DNA from: Gadus chalcogrammus
Lineage: Eukaryota; Chordata; Actinopteri; Gadiformes; Gadidae
Assembly (NCBI RefSeq): GCF_026213295.1
Contig: NC_079422.1
Location: 27,045,796 to 27,109,795, forward strand
Length of the DNA stretch: 64,000 nucleotides
Reading direction: 5' to 3'
Shown: piece after piece, positions 1-18,800 of the stretch
Position numbering within the stretch: the first letter of the stretch is position 1
Layout: each line of letters begins with the position of its first letter
Position numbers and translations under genes: made by a program
The notes under the pieces: model-generated
The model's database searches: none
Seen by the model: only the letters and a program-made list of their open reading frames with translations
What the model was told of the DNA's origin: nothing

Positions 1-256
1 AAATCATCACAATTATTTTGTTCATTATTGAAATCTCGATTATTTTGAGTTTGAAAACATGATTCATTTATTCATAATTTCTCTCCAAAGAAACCACTTT
101 GTAAATGAGAACTTTGCCTTTCCGCTTAAAAAAATACACAAAATGGTCAAATAGAAAATAATGTCCAGATTTGTATCCAACTGTTCGGCAATTTCTATAA
201 AAGAAAAATTGCGTTCAAAATTCGATTAATCGCCCAGCCATTTTAGGACCACACGT

Positions 257-738
257 CAATAGTGAACCGTAACATTATCATACCTCACTAGTGAACCGTA
301 ACATTATCATACCTCACTAGTGAACCGTAACATTATCATACCTCACTAGTGAACCGTAACATTATCATACCTCACTAGTGAACCGTAACATTATCGTACC
401 TCACCAGTGAACCGTAACATTATCGTACCTCACTAGTGAACCGTAACATTATCGTACCTCACCAGTGAACCGTAACATTATCGTACCTCACCAGTGAACC
501 GTAACATTATCGTCCCTCACCAGTGAACCCTAACATTATCGTACCTCACTAGTGAACCGTAACATTATCATACCTCACTAGTGAACCGTAACATTATCGT
601 ACCTCACTAGTGAACCGTAACATTATCGTACCTCACCAGTGAACCGTAACATTATCGTACCTCACCAGTGAACCGTAACATTATCGTACCTCACTAGTGA
701 ACCGTAACATTATCGTACCTCACCAGTGAACCATAACA
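257..738. repeat. 29-bp minisatellite, about 16.5 copies, vcp intron
   Basis: Direct head-to-tail array in the vcp intron before the first visible exon. Copies differ mainly at two positions (CTAG or CCAG; ATCATACC or ATCGTACC). There are no unique spacers, so this is a tandem array and not a CRISPR. Confidence 0.9.
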
Positions 739-881
739 TAGTCCAACTTACTTGTGATCTATAAAGAGGTTATATTGTTGGATTGTTAAACGTTGATTTA
801 GGAACGATAGTTTTCCGTCTTTAACCATTTCTTGGGTAAATGAACTAGCTTTCTGCAGGGCAGCTGCCTGTATATGACTGA

Positions 882-8656
<7,775 letters not shown>

Positions 8657-9080
8657 GCGCCACACCGCCACCCGGTGGCCTGTACTGGAATCACACCTGT
8701 ACAAATTCTCACCAGATTCCACATTTTTAGGACTTTGTGCTTTCATGTGTTCTTTTTTGTATGATTTCCCTCGGGTGGAGAAAGCATGTCGCCCCTTGGT
8801 TTGCTCTGGCTTATATATGGGTGGGGGACAGGGCGGGTGATACTGGATGGTGATTGGCTGTCGAACACGGGGAGGGGGGGGGGGGGGGGGGGGTTGCCTC
8901 ATTCTCAGTATATCACAATCCTACATGATTGGCTTTAGCGACTGAATTCTATGCTAGACTATAAGTACAAAAAAAAAAAGATAAATAAAACCATATTGCT
9001 AAACTTCCTCTTTTTTTAAATAAAAAAAAAGTAGCATAATGTATTACGAGTTTGTCAAGGTTATGTTGTTGAAAAATAAA
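8657..9080 (+). promoter_or_regulatory. vcp: vcp 3' UTR with polyadenylation signals
   Basis: Non-coding sequence after the vcp stop. It has a poly-G run at about 8873-8893. AATAAA hexamers lie at 8984-8989 and 9075-9080, 330-420 bases after the stop, inside A-rich sequence. These are the likely cleavage signals. Which one is used cannot be told from sequence. Confidence 0.6.
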
Positions 9081-9557
9081 ATCTCACAAAATGGAATTGT
9101 TTGGAATGGCTTTGTTTATTTCATGTATCTCGGCCTGTGTAGTGTGTGGTTCTGCCGGTGGTCGTGGGCCTCTTGTGCCTCTGCCCTATCGTCATACTCA
9201 AACCTTCTGGAGAAACTCTGCGTTCACTAATCTTTCAAAATAGCTTCTCATTTATTACATTCGCCTGCAGTAAACCGTCACTTGAAGGAATCGGTTAAAT
9301 TTACATACTTAATATACGAGCATATTTCATCACCTTATATTGGTTGTCTTTTTTAAAATTGCTTGAGTTTGTTCTATTAACTTCGTTTCTGGCTTCAGCT
9401 GAGCAACTAATACATTTCATCAGGGATCAGTAAAGTGATTTATTTAGTTTCAAATCAGTTTCTGTAGAAGTATTGCAGACAAGTTGGCCATGAAGTCATT
9501 GTCTTGCATTCTGTCCCCCAGTGTCTAAACAGACCGCAGACGTCAACGGTTTGACGC
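9081..9557. other. Intergenic sequence downstream of vcp, no gene seen
   Basis: AT-rich sequence between the vcp polyadenylation signals and the duplicated akr1a1 3' end. I see no coding potential, RNA gene or clear repeat. Confidence 0.5.
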
Positions 9558-10003
9558 ACGTCTTGTACTTCAAAGACGCCTTGAACACTACATTACGGTT
9601 TATGTAATGGCTGAAAGGGGACACGGAACACAATTGCAGAGTTGCATAATATTCAGTTCAAAGAACTTTATTTTTAAATTTGGGCTCAAATCAATGCGCT
9701 TGCGTGGAGCCCCGTTTCAGACGCAGGGTGTCAGCCCCGTTTCAGACGCAGGGTGTCAGCCCCGTTTCAGACGCAGGGTGTCAGCCCCGTTTCAGACGCA
9801 GGGTGTCGGCCCTGTGTCAGACGCAGGGTGTCGGCCCTGTTTCAGACGCAGGGTGTCAGAAGGCGTCGTGGAAGGGGAAGTGGGGGTGCTCCGCGTCCCT
9901 CCACACCCGCTGGCCGTCCCGCTGTTGAACACAACCCACAGAGGAGATCAGTGTCCGGCCAACAACACGTCTGCTGCCCAGAATAAGGGACAGAAAGTCA
10001 TGC
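9558..10003 (-). pseudogene. Second copy of the akr1a1 last exon and 3' UTR
   Basis: About 446 bp nearly identical to 15533-15979. It contains an exact 66-bp copy of the terminal akr1a1 exon (9856-9921, stop complementary to 9856-9858, acceptor CAG at 9922-9924). It also has six 25-bp repeats in the 3' UTR (about 9715-9858) and an AATAAA on the minus strand (9667-9672). Compared with the other copy it lacks about 19 bp of upstream intron. Because acceptor, frame, stop and poly(A) signal survive, it could act as an alternative terminal exon. Otherwise it is a duplicated fragment. Confidence 0.8.
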
Positions 10004-10389
10004 TGAGATGGAAGAGCGTTATGAATAATTATTAGATGATTGTGTTGTACAATGAAAGACAGTAAAGATTCAATATGAATGGCAAAATAAGGATGGGATT
10101 TTATTTGAACAATAAAATATGTGTTGGGCAAATTATAGAGAGGCTGAGATTATAGATTTCATATTCAAAAGGCGAAGGGGTGAAAAAAATTAAGAAATAT
10201 ATTTAAGAAATATAGGCCTACTCAAAGCCCAAATCATTGATATCATACCCTATCCAATAATAAAGAAATTTGAATTTGAATGGTAACAATTCCGTTAAAT
10301 CCTCGTCCTCGTTTTGAACGTCTCACTCATGGGCGATCAGTGTGTTCTTTCTGATTAGCTCTTAATTGAGATCACCTGTCACGCACCCC

Positions 10390-10428
10390 TATATTAAAGG
10401 TGAACCCAATGGGTTTGGTTTACTTTTC
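10390..10428 (+). promoter_or_regulatory. Possible TATA plus 5'TOP-like transcription start
   Basis: TATATTAAA at about 10390 is followed 33 bases later by CTTTTC at 10423-10428, the spacing and form of a TATA-driven 5'TOP start. Downstream there is an exon-like stretch to a GTGAGT donor at 10619-10624 and an acceptor ending CAG at 10788. Coding potential after the short ATGGCACTTCGA start is lost at a TAG just past the acceptor. Confidence 0.3.
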
Positions 10429-10810
10429 GCATCGGCCTTTGTCAATCGAGGTTGAGTTTAGTGAGGGTTGAAAGTTTCCGATCTAGATTGCAGATCACTA
10501 TTGTCACTTTATACAAACTGAAAGTATGCGTTGTTGCGTGTTTGTTTTTGTGGGCATTTGACTGAACAGCCCAGACAAATATTGCTACCAACATGGCACT
10601 TCGAAACAGACCACCGCAGTGAGTAAAAGTTATTTTCCTTTATTAATTGTTGACGTTTTTGGGCGGTCTCCTCAGACACAAGCCATCAGTATCCCTGCTC
10701 TTTGCACCTTGACATGCATGTCACCGCTGTTTGTTAACCTAGCTTTGCTGATTTGTATCTTGTGATGTGTGTGTGTTTTTCTTAACAGGTGTTAGATGAC
10801 TGACAAGATC

Positions 10811-10841
10811 TATGGGGGGGCCCCCTTTGGGCCCCCCCATA
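10811..10841. repeat. G/C-run hairpin (13-bp arms)
   Basis: TATGGGGGGGCCC at 10811-10823 pairs perfectly with GGGCCCCCCCATA at 10829-10841 around CCTTT. Confidence 0.85.
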
Positions 10842-10940
10842 CCAACTTAGTCTTCAAAGGAATCTAGTGCCATGGGACTCCAGTGTCTTCAAAACATCCT
10901 CGGAATACATGTGTATGAATGGTCCACCGAAGGGTTGATC

Positions 10941-10998
10941 TGGAAGCCACCACGGTCCACGCAGTAATCTGCTGCGTGGGCCGTAGTGGCTTCCAGAG
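10941..10998. ncRNA. Long imperfect hairpin, possible structured RNA
   Basis: TGGAAGCCAC at about 10941 pairs with GTGGCTTCCA near 10998. A second stem, CACGCAG with CTGCGTG, closes a small loop. The shape fits an H/ACA arm or a miRNA-like hairpin. I recognise no family. Confidence 0.2.
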
Positions 10999-13099
10999 CC
11001 ATCTTTTGGTGTTGGTCAGGATTTGTTACAGTTGCCCTTCAATGTAGCAGGCTACGGGTTTCTGAAGAAGCCTGCTTTACGTAGCATTGGAGTACAAATA
11101 TTGTGCAAAATGCTCATGCAATTGCACTAGCACTAGTAACCTGTAGATTAGCTTAGTTTAACGTCATTCCGTGCTGTCTCTTGTCAAATGTGTGGCCTAC
11201 TTTATGTCCACAAGGCCTACTGGTAAACCACGTTGGAACACCCCTGGACAAGGTGATTAGTCACTGGGTGTGTGCTAAAGTTTTGTTCCGTTTTTCACTA
11301 GTTGGTTAAGGTATGGTAGAATTGTTTGGATGCTAGCGACGTGATGGCGTATGTACAAGAGCCTACCGTGGCCAGGCCACAGTTGCGACGGCCACGGCCA
11401 GATGGCCTAGTGTGAGTGCAACCTTGATTGCTTTTGTATACTGTTTACCATTGGATGTTTATGCAATTTGGCTTAATTCATCCGCAGTAAAGCTGCATTT
11501 GACTATTCCAGGGTCGTTTTGTACAGGCTTTCAATTGACCATGTTGACTAGTTTGTGGGAAGTTTTTTTTTTTTTACCCTTGCTTACAATCCAACGGTTG
11601 TGACCACTTATGGAACTGGGCTGTGAACCTTGCAATTCTAGTTGCATATTTGTACACGCAAGCTTGTCCATTTCTATCGCCATCACTAACAATAGCTTCA
11701 GCATTTCCTTGTAGGCCATTAGCTGACTTGTGTATTGGAGCGATGATTTGGGTATTTTAAGATGCTTGAAAACCTAAAATAAAGCAAAATGCGTGTCTGG
11801 TGTGCAAGAGCCAATTTGTTGGCTTGCAGTAGTTGAGGAGTTGCCGTAGTTCGTAAGCCATCTGGAGGTTGTGGCAATGGAGGCTTGTGGTAGATCTGCC
11901 ATCCAAGAAAGGTTAATTCTGCTGAAGCATGATTAATAGTTTAGTAAATTGAATCTATTCATATAGAACTATAAAATCCAAGACTACAGCCAGTAACTTG
12001 GATCGCAATATGTGGAAAGTATTAGTCTTCATTTGTAACAACAGAATAATTAACATGACTAACTGGGTTTCTTCTATTTTCTAACTAGGGGGACTTGACT
12101 GGTGAGTCTACTGGATTAATCAGTAGCGGTACTTTGCCTAACAGATTTGATGGCATGACTACAGGGTGACAAAGACAATTATTCCCTGCCTATCAAAAGA
12201 GACTTCTAAAACATATCTGCTAGAACAGTTCCTATACTTTTTGTATAATTTGGTCATGCTGCAAATTTACTTTTTGTAGTTGCTCCATATTTAGTTCTTT
12301 GACAGCCTCACCTGCTAGAAAAGTCTATTCAAATCAGCTAAATATAATGAACTAAATTAATAGCCATGAAATGTTGTCACTCATACTAATGGCAAATACC
12401 CCCTTTCAGTTGGTGGTTCAACACTGATGTCTCTCCAGGCTTGAGGGAGAGCTCACAAGTAAATTACACGAATGTCCTGGAGGAATTGGGAATACACTTT
12501 TATTTAGTCTACCTGACCAGGTACATCTTTGAACTATAGGTCACCTAACCCAAACTTTTCACTCTTGTTAGGTTCTCCTTTTCTCTTGTTTTAACCCGAA
12601 AGGGCTGAAATATCAACATTTCAGGTATTCTGTTTGGATAATGTGCAAAACTTGTGGCTTCACTAATAAAAAAAATTAACAAATGTATTTTTCTTAATGT
12701 GGTTAAACTATTTAAAGATTTGTATGCAAAATATTTCTGCTCAATTTGTGGTCAATGAAACTCTGACATTTTTTAATTTGATAAAACAACTATGGGTTAA
12801 AGGTATTTGCTTTGGGCATCTTTTGATATTTTTAGAATCTAGCTCCATTGCCGTTAGAAATGGTGTCTCCCAGTACTGCAAAGTGCTTCCACAAGTTTAA
12901 AAAAGAATGGGCAGAAAAGGAACGGCCAACTAAATCTATTTAACAAGGGTAGAAAGTTTCCATGGAAGCTCTTGGCTGCTGGTTTCCCAACACAGCTCCA
13001 CTGTTAGCCTGTGACCTTGCGTTTAACTGTTTTTGACTTTTGGTGACTTTCACAAAAGAGAAATGAACTGGTTAATACAATAAACAAGACATTTCATGG

Positions 13100-13660
13100 T
13101 ACCATTTTTGAACTGTTTGTGGATATTGCATTAAATCCATATGCTTGAAACTTTTCAAAAATGCATATCAACGAAACAATGGAATGAAATAAATAGTTCA
13201 AGCAATTTGTGGGACTTGGCTGCTTTTACATTACTCATTTTGGGGGTTATTTCAGTCTCCAACCTGCAGGTCATGCGAAGAATCATGTGAATGGGAATAT
13301 TCTATAAAGGTCTTGATATCATCTTTCGTCTCAACACTTCTGCTGCAGCCGCTGTTGAAGCGTATGAGTCCTTTGAGACCCCCTTTGATAAAAGGGGTTC
13401 TCAAATGTTGACCCTCAGTCCCCTATTGCATCACTTCCTTTAGGTCTTCAGCCTCCTAATTGATCATTATAGTATAATTGAATGCCCTCTTTCATATATA
13501 TGATACCTCCACCACTGGGACGTGGCAACATTTCTCCAAATCCATATGGGGGGGATGCTTGTGGACAGTAGGGGTGTATACTCGACATAAATAGGAAGCA
13601 AACTCATCTCACAAATGAGTAATGACATCTCACAAATATTTATTTAATAAATTGTTTCAA
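13100..13660. other. AT-rich intergenic stretch, nothing recognised
   Basis: Simple AT-rich sequence without convincing coding frame, tandem repeat or RNA signature. Confidence 0.4.
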
Positions 13661-13664
13661 TTTA

Positions 13665-14600
13665 TAATAATCCAAAATCCAATGGCAAAACCAGGCCCCC
13701 AGGATAGGCGCATACTTCCGCAATCCACCAGTGCTCAGAGGCCAAGCCTGGTATTGCAGCTGTTTAAACTGGCTGTGGACGGGGGTCCGTCATTTCATGT
13801 GGCCCAGAAGTAGATATCGCCGTCCACTCCAACACAAGTGGGGAACAGGATTGTGTCTGCAAAAAATGTCTGGATATCAATCAAAGGCTCATAATTATAT
13901 TCCTACCCTGTTCTAAAAAATTGTAAGTTTTTTCTTTTCAAAACGCCTCCTCAAGCTTTTTATTAGCAATTTATGTTGGGTGGGCAGCTGAAAGGAGTCG
14001 TACTGAAACAAACGGCTCCTTGCTATGGACCTATTTTGAAGTGCACGGCTCCATTAACTTCCGAATTAAATTAAATTCCGAATTAACTTCCATTAACTCC
14101 ATTAACTTCCAAAGTCTGAGATTTGACCTTTTACTTAACATGAATGGCGTTGAACACGGATATATAACACACATATCATTGAAATAGCTGTAACAGGCAC
14201 GGACGTATTGATTACCTGAATGATTATGGGAGACCTACGTAATTTTCATAATCTTGTTAATTGTAATATTAACATTTCAGTTGCGTTGGTAGGTATTTCA
14301 TTTTCATTTGCTTGTTTAGCTATGTATGACAGGGTTATGGTTAGCTATGTATGACAGTTGACAATGTTGGTGTATTACAATTCATTATTTGGGTACTCCA
14401 ACTTCGTTGCTGGTCGATATGTAAACATTTACTTTTATATAAATTATTGATTGCATTTTTCGTAAATAGTTAGTTGGAAGGAATCTGTTTCTTAAGCAAT
14501 AACATTGAACAGAATTTTTTAGGCCTACATACGTTTACTATGTTACTATGGTATTATATGGAGCAATCTTACATATTTATGAAGTTTCCAGATCAATAAA
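13665..14600. repeat. Dispersed repeat also flanking both TRIM genes
   Basis: Shares diverged blocks with 20705-21470 and 24785-25440, including CCCAGAAGTAGATATC, GGTGGGCAGCTGAAAGGAGT and GTGCACGGCTCC. An interspersed element of about 0.7-0.9 kb of unknown class is the simplest reading. This copy is the most diverged. Confidence 0.55.
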
Positions 14601-15283
14601 GTTCTATCTCTTTTTATTTGAACTGCCTGTATGTCCTCTTGATTATAGTATTACAGTGCGTACCTTGGTTATCAGCTATCATAGAATGGTGTCAATGTGG
14701 TATTAGCATTTATATTCCAGAATTTGAAAAAGGATATGGATATAGAGTGGGTGACTTTATCAGTATACTCAATCGAGATGGCCACAATAATAACCGCTCT
14801 TAGATGGGTTGTAGATACTAAGTTGGTGACAATGTGGTATTGGCATATATATTCCAGAATTTGAAAAAGGATATGGATATAGAGTTGGTGACTTTATCTG
14901 ATCCTTAAGTATATATCTTTTTTATTTTTATTTATTAATTTATTTTGTTAGTTTGTTTTATTTTGTTTATTTTGTTTCGTTAGTTTGGTTTTCTCTTTGA
15001 ATTTATTTTATGATTTAAAGTATCATTTGCCAACGTCCTTGTCACAAACTCCTGTGTAGTAGTCCAGTAGGTGGCGGTATATGGAGAAAAACTATGATCC
15101 ACTACTAAACTAGAAGAAGAAGATCTCTGCATCCGGTACGTCACGGACTAGGTCACGTGTCTTGGCCCCATAACGCGGAAGCAAATCGCTCCTGTATGTT
15201 ACCCTGCGCCACTGAGCAGTTTGTATAGGAATGAATGGGCGGCCATTTTCCAGTCTGTGGTCCATCCTTTATTATGTCCATGC

Positions 15284-15324
15284 CTATCTGTATCGAATGT
15301 TGATTCAACATTCGATACAGATAG
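15284..15324. repeat. Perfect 20-bp inverted repeat, 1-nt spacer
   Basis: Arms 15284-15303 and 15305-15324 (CTATCTGTATCGAATGTTGA and its complement) flank a single T. Confidence 0.9.
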
Positions 15325-15399
15325 TCAGGCCAAGAGGGTCGGCAACAGGTCAAACTGATATAAAATTTTAGCGCGCCCTCTGCTGGATCGAAAGCAGAC

Positions 15400-15531
15400 T
15401 ACTTAAAATGGTCTGAAGTTCTTATGAGACGGCAGCACACACAGTTCGAATGGAGAATTACACTTCGAATTCGAACTTTTCACCCCACCTTCGAACGAAT
15501 ATTCGAACTTCGAATAAAAAGTGACAGCCCT
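15400..15531. mobile_element. Terminal part of a DNA transposon (AGGGCTGTCAC type)
   Basis: Ends in AAAAAGTGACAGCCCTA, preceded by palindromic TTCGAA words. This is a common terminus of fish hAT-like MITEs. The other end was not located. It directly abuts the akr1a1 3' duplicated block at 15533. Confidence 0.45.
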
Positions 15532-15532
15532 A

Positions 15533-15808
15533 ACGTCTTGTACTTCAAAGACAGACTGAACACTACATTACGGTTTATGTAATGTCTGAAAGGGGACACG
15601 GAACACAATTGCAGAGTTGCATAATATTCAGTTCAAAGAAAACTTTATTTTTAAATTTGGGGCTCAAATCAATGCGCTTGCGTGGAGCCCTGTTTCAGAC
15701 GCAGGGTGTCAGCCCTGTTTCAGACGCAGGGTGTCGGCCCTGTTTCAGACGCAGGGTGTCAGCCCCGTTTCAGACGCAGGGTGTCAGCCCTGTTTCAGAC
15801 GCAGGGTG
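15533..15808 (-). promoter_or_regulatory. akr1a1: akr1a1 3' UTR with poly(A) signal and 25-bp repeats
   Basis: Directly after the stop come about five tandem 25-bp units (CAGACGCAGGGTGTCAGCCC plus YGTTT as read on +, about 15690-15808). The stop codon lies at the array edge. Minus-strand AATAAA at 15644-15649 is about 160 bases beyond the stop and is the likely poly(A) signal. Confidence 0.75.
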
Positions 15809-18800
15809 TCAGAAGGCGTCGTGGAAGGGGAAGTGGGGGTGCTCCGCGTCCCTCCACACCCGCTGGCCGTCCCGCTGTTGAACACAAACCCACAGAGGAG
15901 ATCAGTGTCCGGCCAACAACACGTCTGCTGCCCAGAATGGGGACTATCGCTCTCAGAATAAGGGACAGAAAGTCATGCTGGCTCTCGGGATTGATAAAAC
16001 AGAGGTCCGGTCGCCCCAACTTATCCCGGTTTTGACTTCATTAATTGGCTGAAACCACCTACTAAGTATAAAACCTCAGGATGTTCCCGTCCAAATGCCA
16101 CTCCAATAGAACTCGTTATATCCACATTTACAGTCCGGGTTATTTTGGACGCAGCAGTGAGCTGTCTCGCCCGCTGTGTTCCCCGGAGCTGCCTGGACCT
16201 GCGTGACGCACCTCTACCGTGGGGACGATGTAGCGCTCGCCGCGGTCCAGGGCCTCCACCTGCCTCATGTCCTCCTTCGACAGACTGAAGTCGCACACCT
16301 GCAGGTTCTGCTGGATTCTGGACGGGGTGACGCTCTTGGGGACGCAGACCACGCCCCTCTGGACCTGCCACCTGCGGATCAGTCAAGACCTTCAGTCATG
16401 GTGCAGGATCGTCCTGGTGGTCAGGCCGGGGTCGGATTCCCATCTGAAACATTCTGGGTTCGATACCGCAATGTCCACAGTCTACCTGTAAGCTTCCGTG
16501 ACCAAGACGACCCCGAACCCCAACCTGATCCTAAACGACATGCATCTACAGTTCTGTCTGTCGTTTTAGACAACAGCGTCTGATCAATGACTTCTTAGGA
16601 ACAGTGATGACCTTCAGGGGGTGGCAGAGTACGTTAGTGGCTTGAATGTTTGACTCTGCCAAAAGTGTCTAACCCAGGGGTCACCAACCTTTTTGAACCT
16701 GAGAGCTACTTCATGGGCACTGAGTCATACGATGGGCACCCAGGTCGATACACTCTTCTGAAATAACTAATCTATGTGAAGACATGTTAATTAATTAAGT
16801 CATGTTAATGATTTCTCACAATAATTATCAACAATGACTTAAAAAATGTGGGAAAGAGTTGTTCAAGAATGAGTAGTGCTGTTTCTAGAACAGGCCGGCG
16901 GGCGCCTCATGTGGTCCTTGCGGGCGCCATGGTGCCCGCGGACACTGTGTTGGTGACCCCTGGTCTGACCTGTAGGAATCCTTGGAGCAATATGTCCTCC
17001 CAGCCCTGCCTTCAATAACCAGTATCTGAATCCCAGCCCGTTGGGTTGCTATTCATCGCAGTAGCAGGCTTGTCGTCGTGTGGGTGTGTGATCTTTACCT
17101 GAGCACCACTTGGGCGGCGGTCTTCTGGTACTTCTCTGCGATAGCCCCCAGTTTGGGGTCATCCAGCAGGCGTGGCTCGTCTGCTGAGGCCCAGGGCCGG
17201 TCGCCGCTGCCCAGGGGGCTGTAGGCCGTCATGCAGACCCCCACAGACCTGACACGGTACAGTCACGGTCTGTGTTAAACAATCAAGCCCTATTGTGCTA
17301 CATATAGCAAGGGGCCTTCTTTCCCTAGCAGCCATCTTGGATCTAAACGCTAGCTGGGTGGGAGGAACTGAATGCGGAATTCCGCATTCAGTTCCTCCCA
17401 CCCAGTTAGCGTTTAGATCCAAGATGACTGCTGGGTGACTACGTGGAAGGTGTGGAGGAACGTGTCGCACTGACCGGCAGTGAGACAGCAGGCTGGCCTG
17501 TGATAAATACGGATGGCACTCCACCTACACAGGGGGGGTGGGAGACAACGACCAAACAGTTCAGCCACACGCTTCCTTACTCACAGAACAACACTCTCCT
17601 ATTCTTGCTCTTTATCTAGGGATGTTCCGATCCCATCTTTCCTTCCCGATAACGATGAGATTCCTGAACTTGAGCATCGGCCGATACCTAGTATATTATA
17701 TACCGATACAGCATTTAGCATCGTAACTACTATTAGCACTTGTTCTTATTGAAGGGTTCTCTTCACTGACAGTGATGCATAGATGTACGTTCACTTACTG
17801 TCGACATTTCTTTTTTTCAAAACGATATCATTTACATTTATAATCTATAATTATAATCCTATATTCTTATTTCTCTAGGTAAGCGTCGATGCATCAATTG
17901 TTTTCCGACCTCCGACCGATAACGAAGTGGAAAATCCCCATTAAATCACAAAATGTCTCTAGTTTTCACCAGCTCTTGGTCTGTGTTTTGCGGTGTTTCA
18001 AACATATTTGAAAACAAATCAACGTATTTGAATTACAGCGCATGAATGCACCCAAAGCCAGAGTGTGAAAGTAGAAACGACAGTGAGCCGTGGGTCCGTG
18101 GGGGCGGAGCCAGGTGTTAGGGGATGAGCCAGAGGAGACGACGTCATGTTCAAGAAACGAAACTTAAGGATCATAAACCAAAGCCATCCGACGTGGACGC
18201 AGTTCTCTCTTTCAGGTGGAAAGAAGCGTTTTGGAAAACATCGTCTGACACAGAAATCACAACAAGGTGAGTAAATCAGCACAACTTTGAGAAAGGTTTG
18301 AACCTCTCTTCCCCTTATGGAATTAGAACAATAATGGAACATCTCAATACATGAACCTTGTCTTCTAGGATGGCCTCTGCTAACACTTCCTGGTCTGAAG
18401 AGAACTTTTCCTGTCCCATCTGTCTGGATGTGTTCAGCAGCCCAGTTTCCACACCGTGTGGACACAACTTCTGCAGAACCTGCATTAATAAATTCTGGGA
18501 TGAACAAGTCCAGTGCAAATGTCCTATTTGTAACATGTTTTTCGACACTAGACCTGATCCACAGGTCAATATCCTTGTATCAGAGATGGCTGATCAGTTT
18601 AGAACGACCGTACGAGTAAAGGAGCAGCCTTGTTTTGAACCAGCAGAAGTTCTCTGTGACGTCTGCACTGGGACCCAGCTGAAGGCTGTGAAGTCCTGCC
18701 TAATGTGTTTTACTTCTTACTGCCAAACCCACCTGGAGCCACATCAGAGAGTCGCAGGCCTGAAGAAACATCGGCTGGTCGAGCCTATGGACCGTCTGGA

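Larger units (their letters stand above)
10423..13100 (+). ncRNA. Candidate spliced noncoding RNA / snoRNA-host-like locus
   Basis: There is no long reading frame, but the start resembles a 5'TOP gene and plausible splice sites occur (donor 10619, acceptor 10788). Several stable hairpins follow at about 10811-10841, 10941-10998, 11042-11086, 11183-11225, 11368-11392 and 11800-11880. The 11042-11086 hairpin has a paired CAATG/CATTG base, an open pocket, a paired GCAGGCT/AGCCTGC top and an ACA a few bases after it, as in H/ACA snoRNAs. No single element is diagnostic, so the call is inference. An alternative is decayed repeat DNA. Confidence 0.22.

Noticed and set aside
257..738. 29-bp regularly repeated array resembling a CRISPR
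   Set aside because: Repeats are contiguous with no unique spacers and the context is a vertebrate intron.
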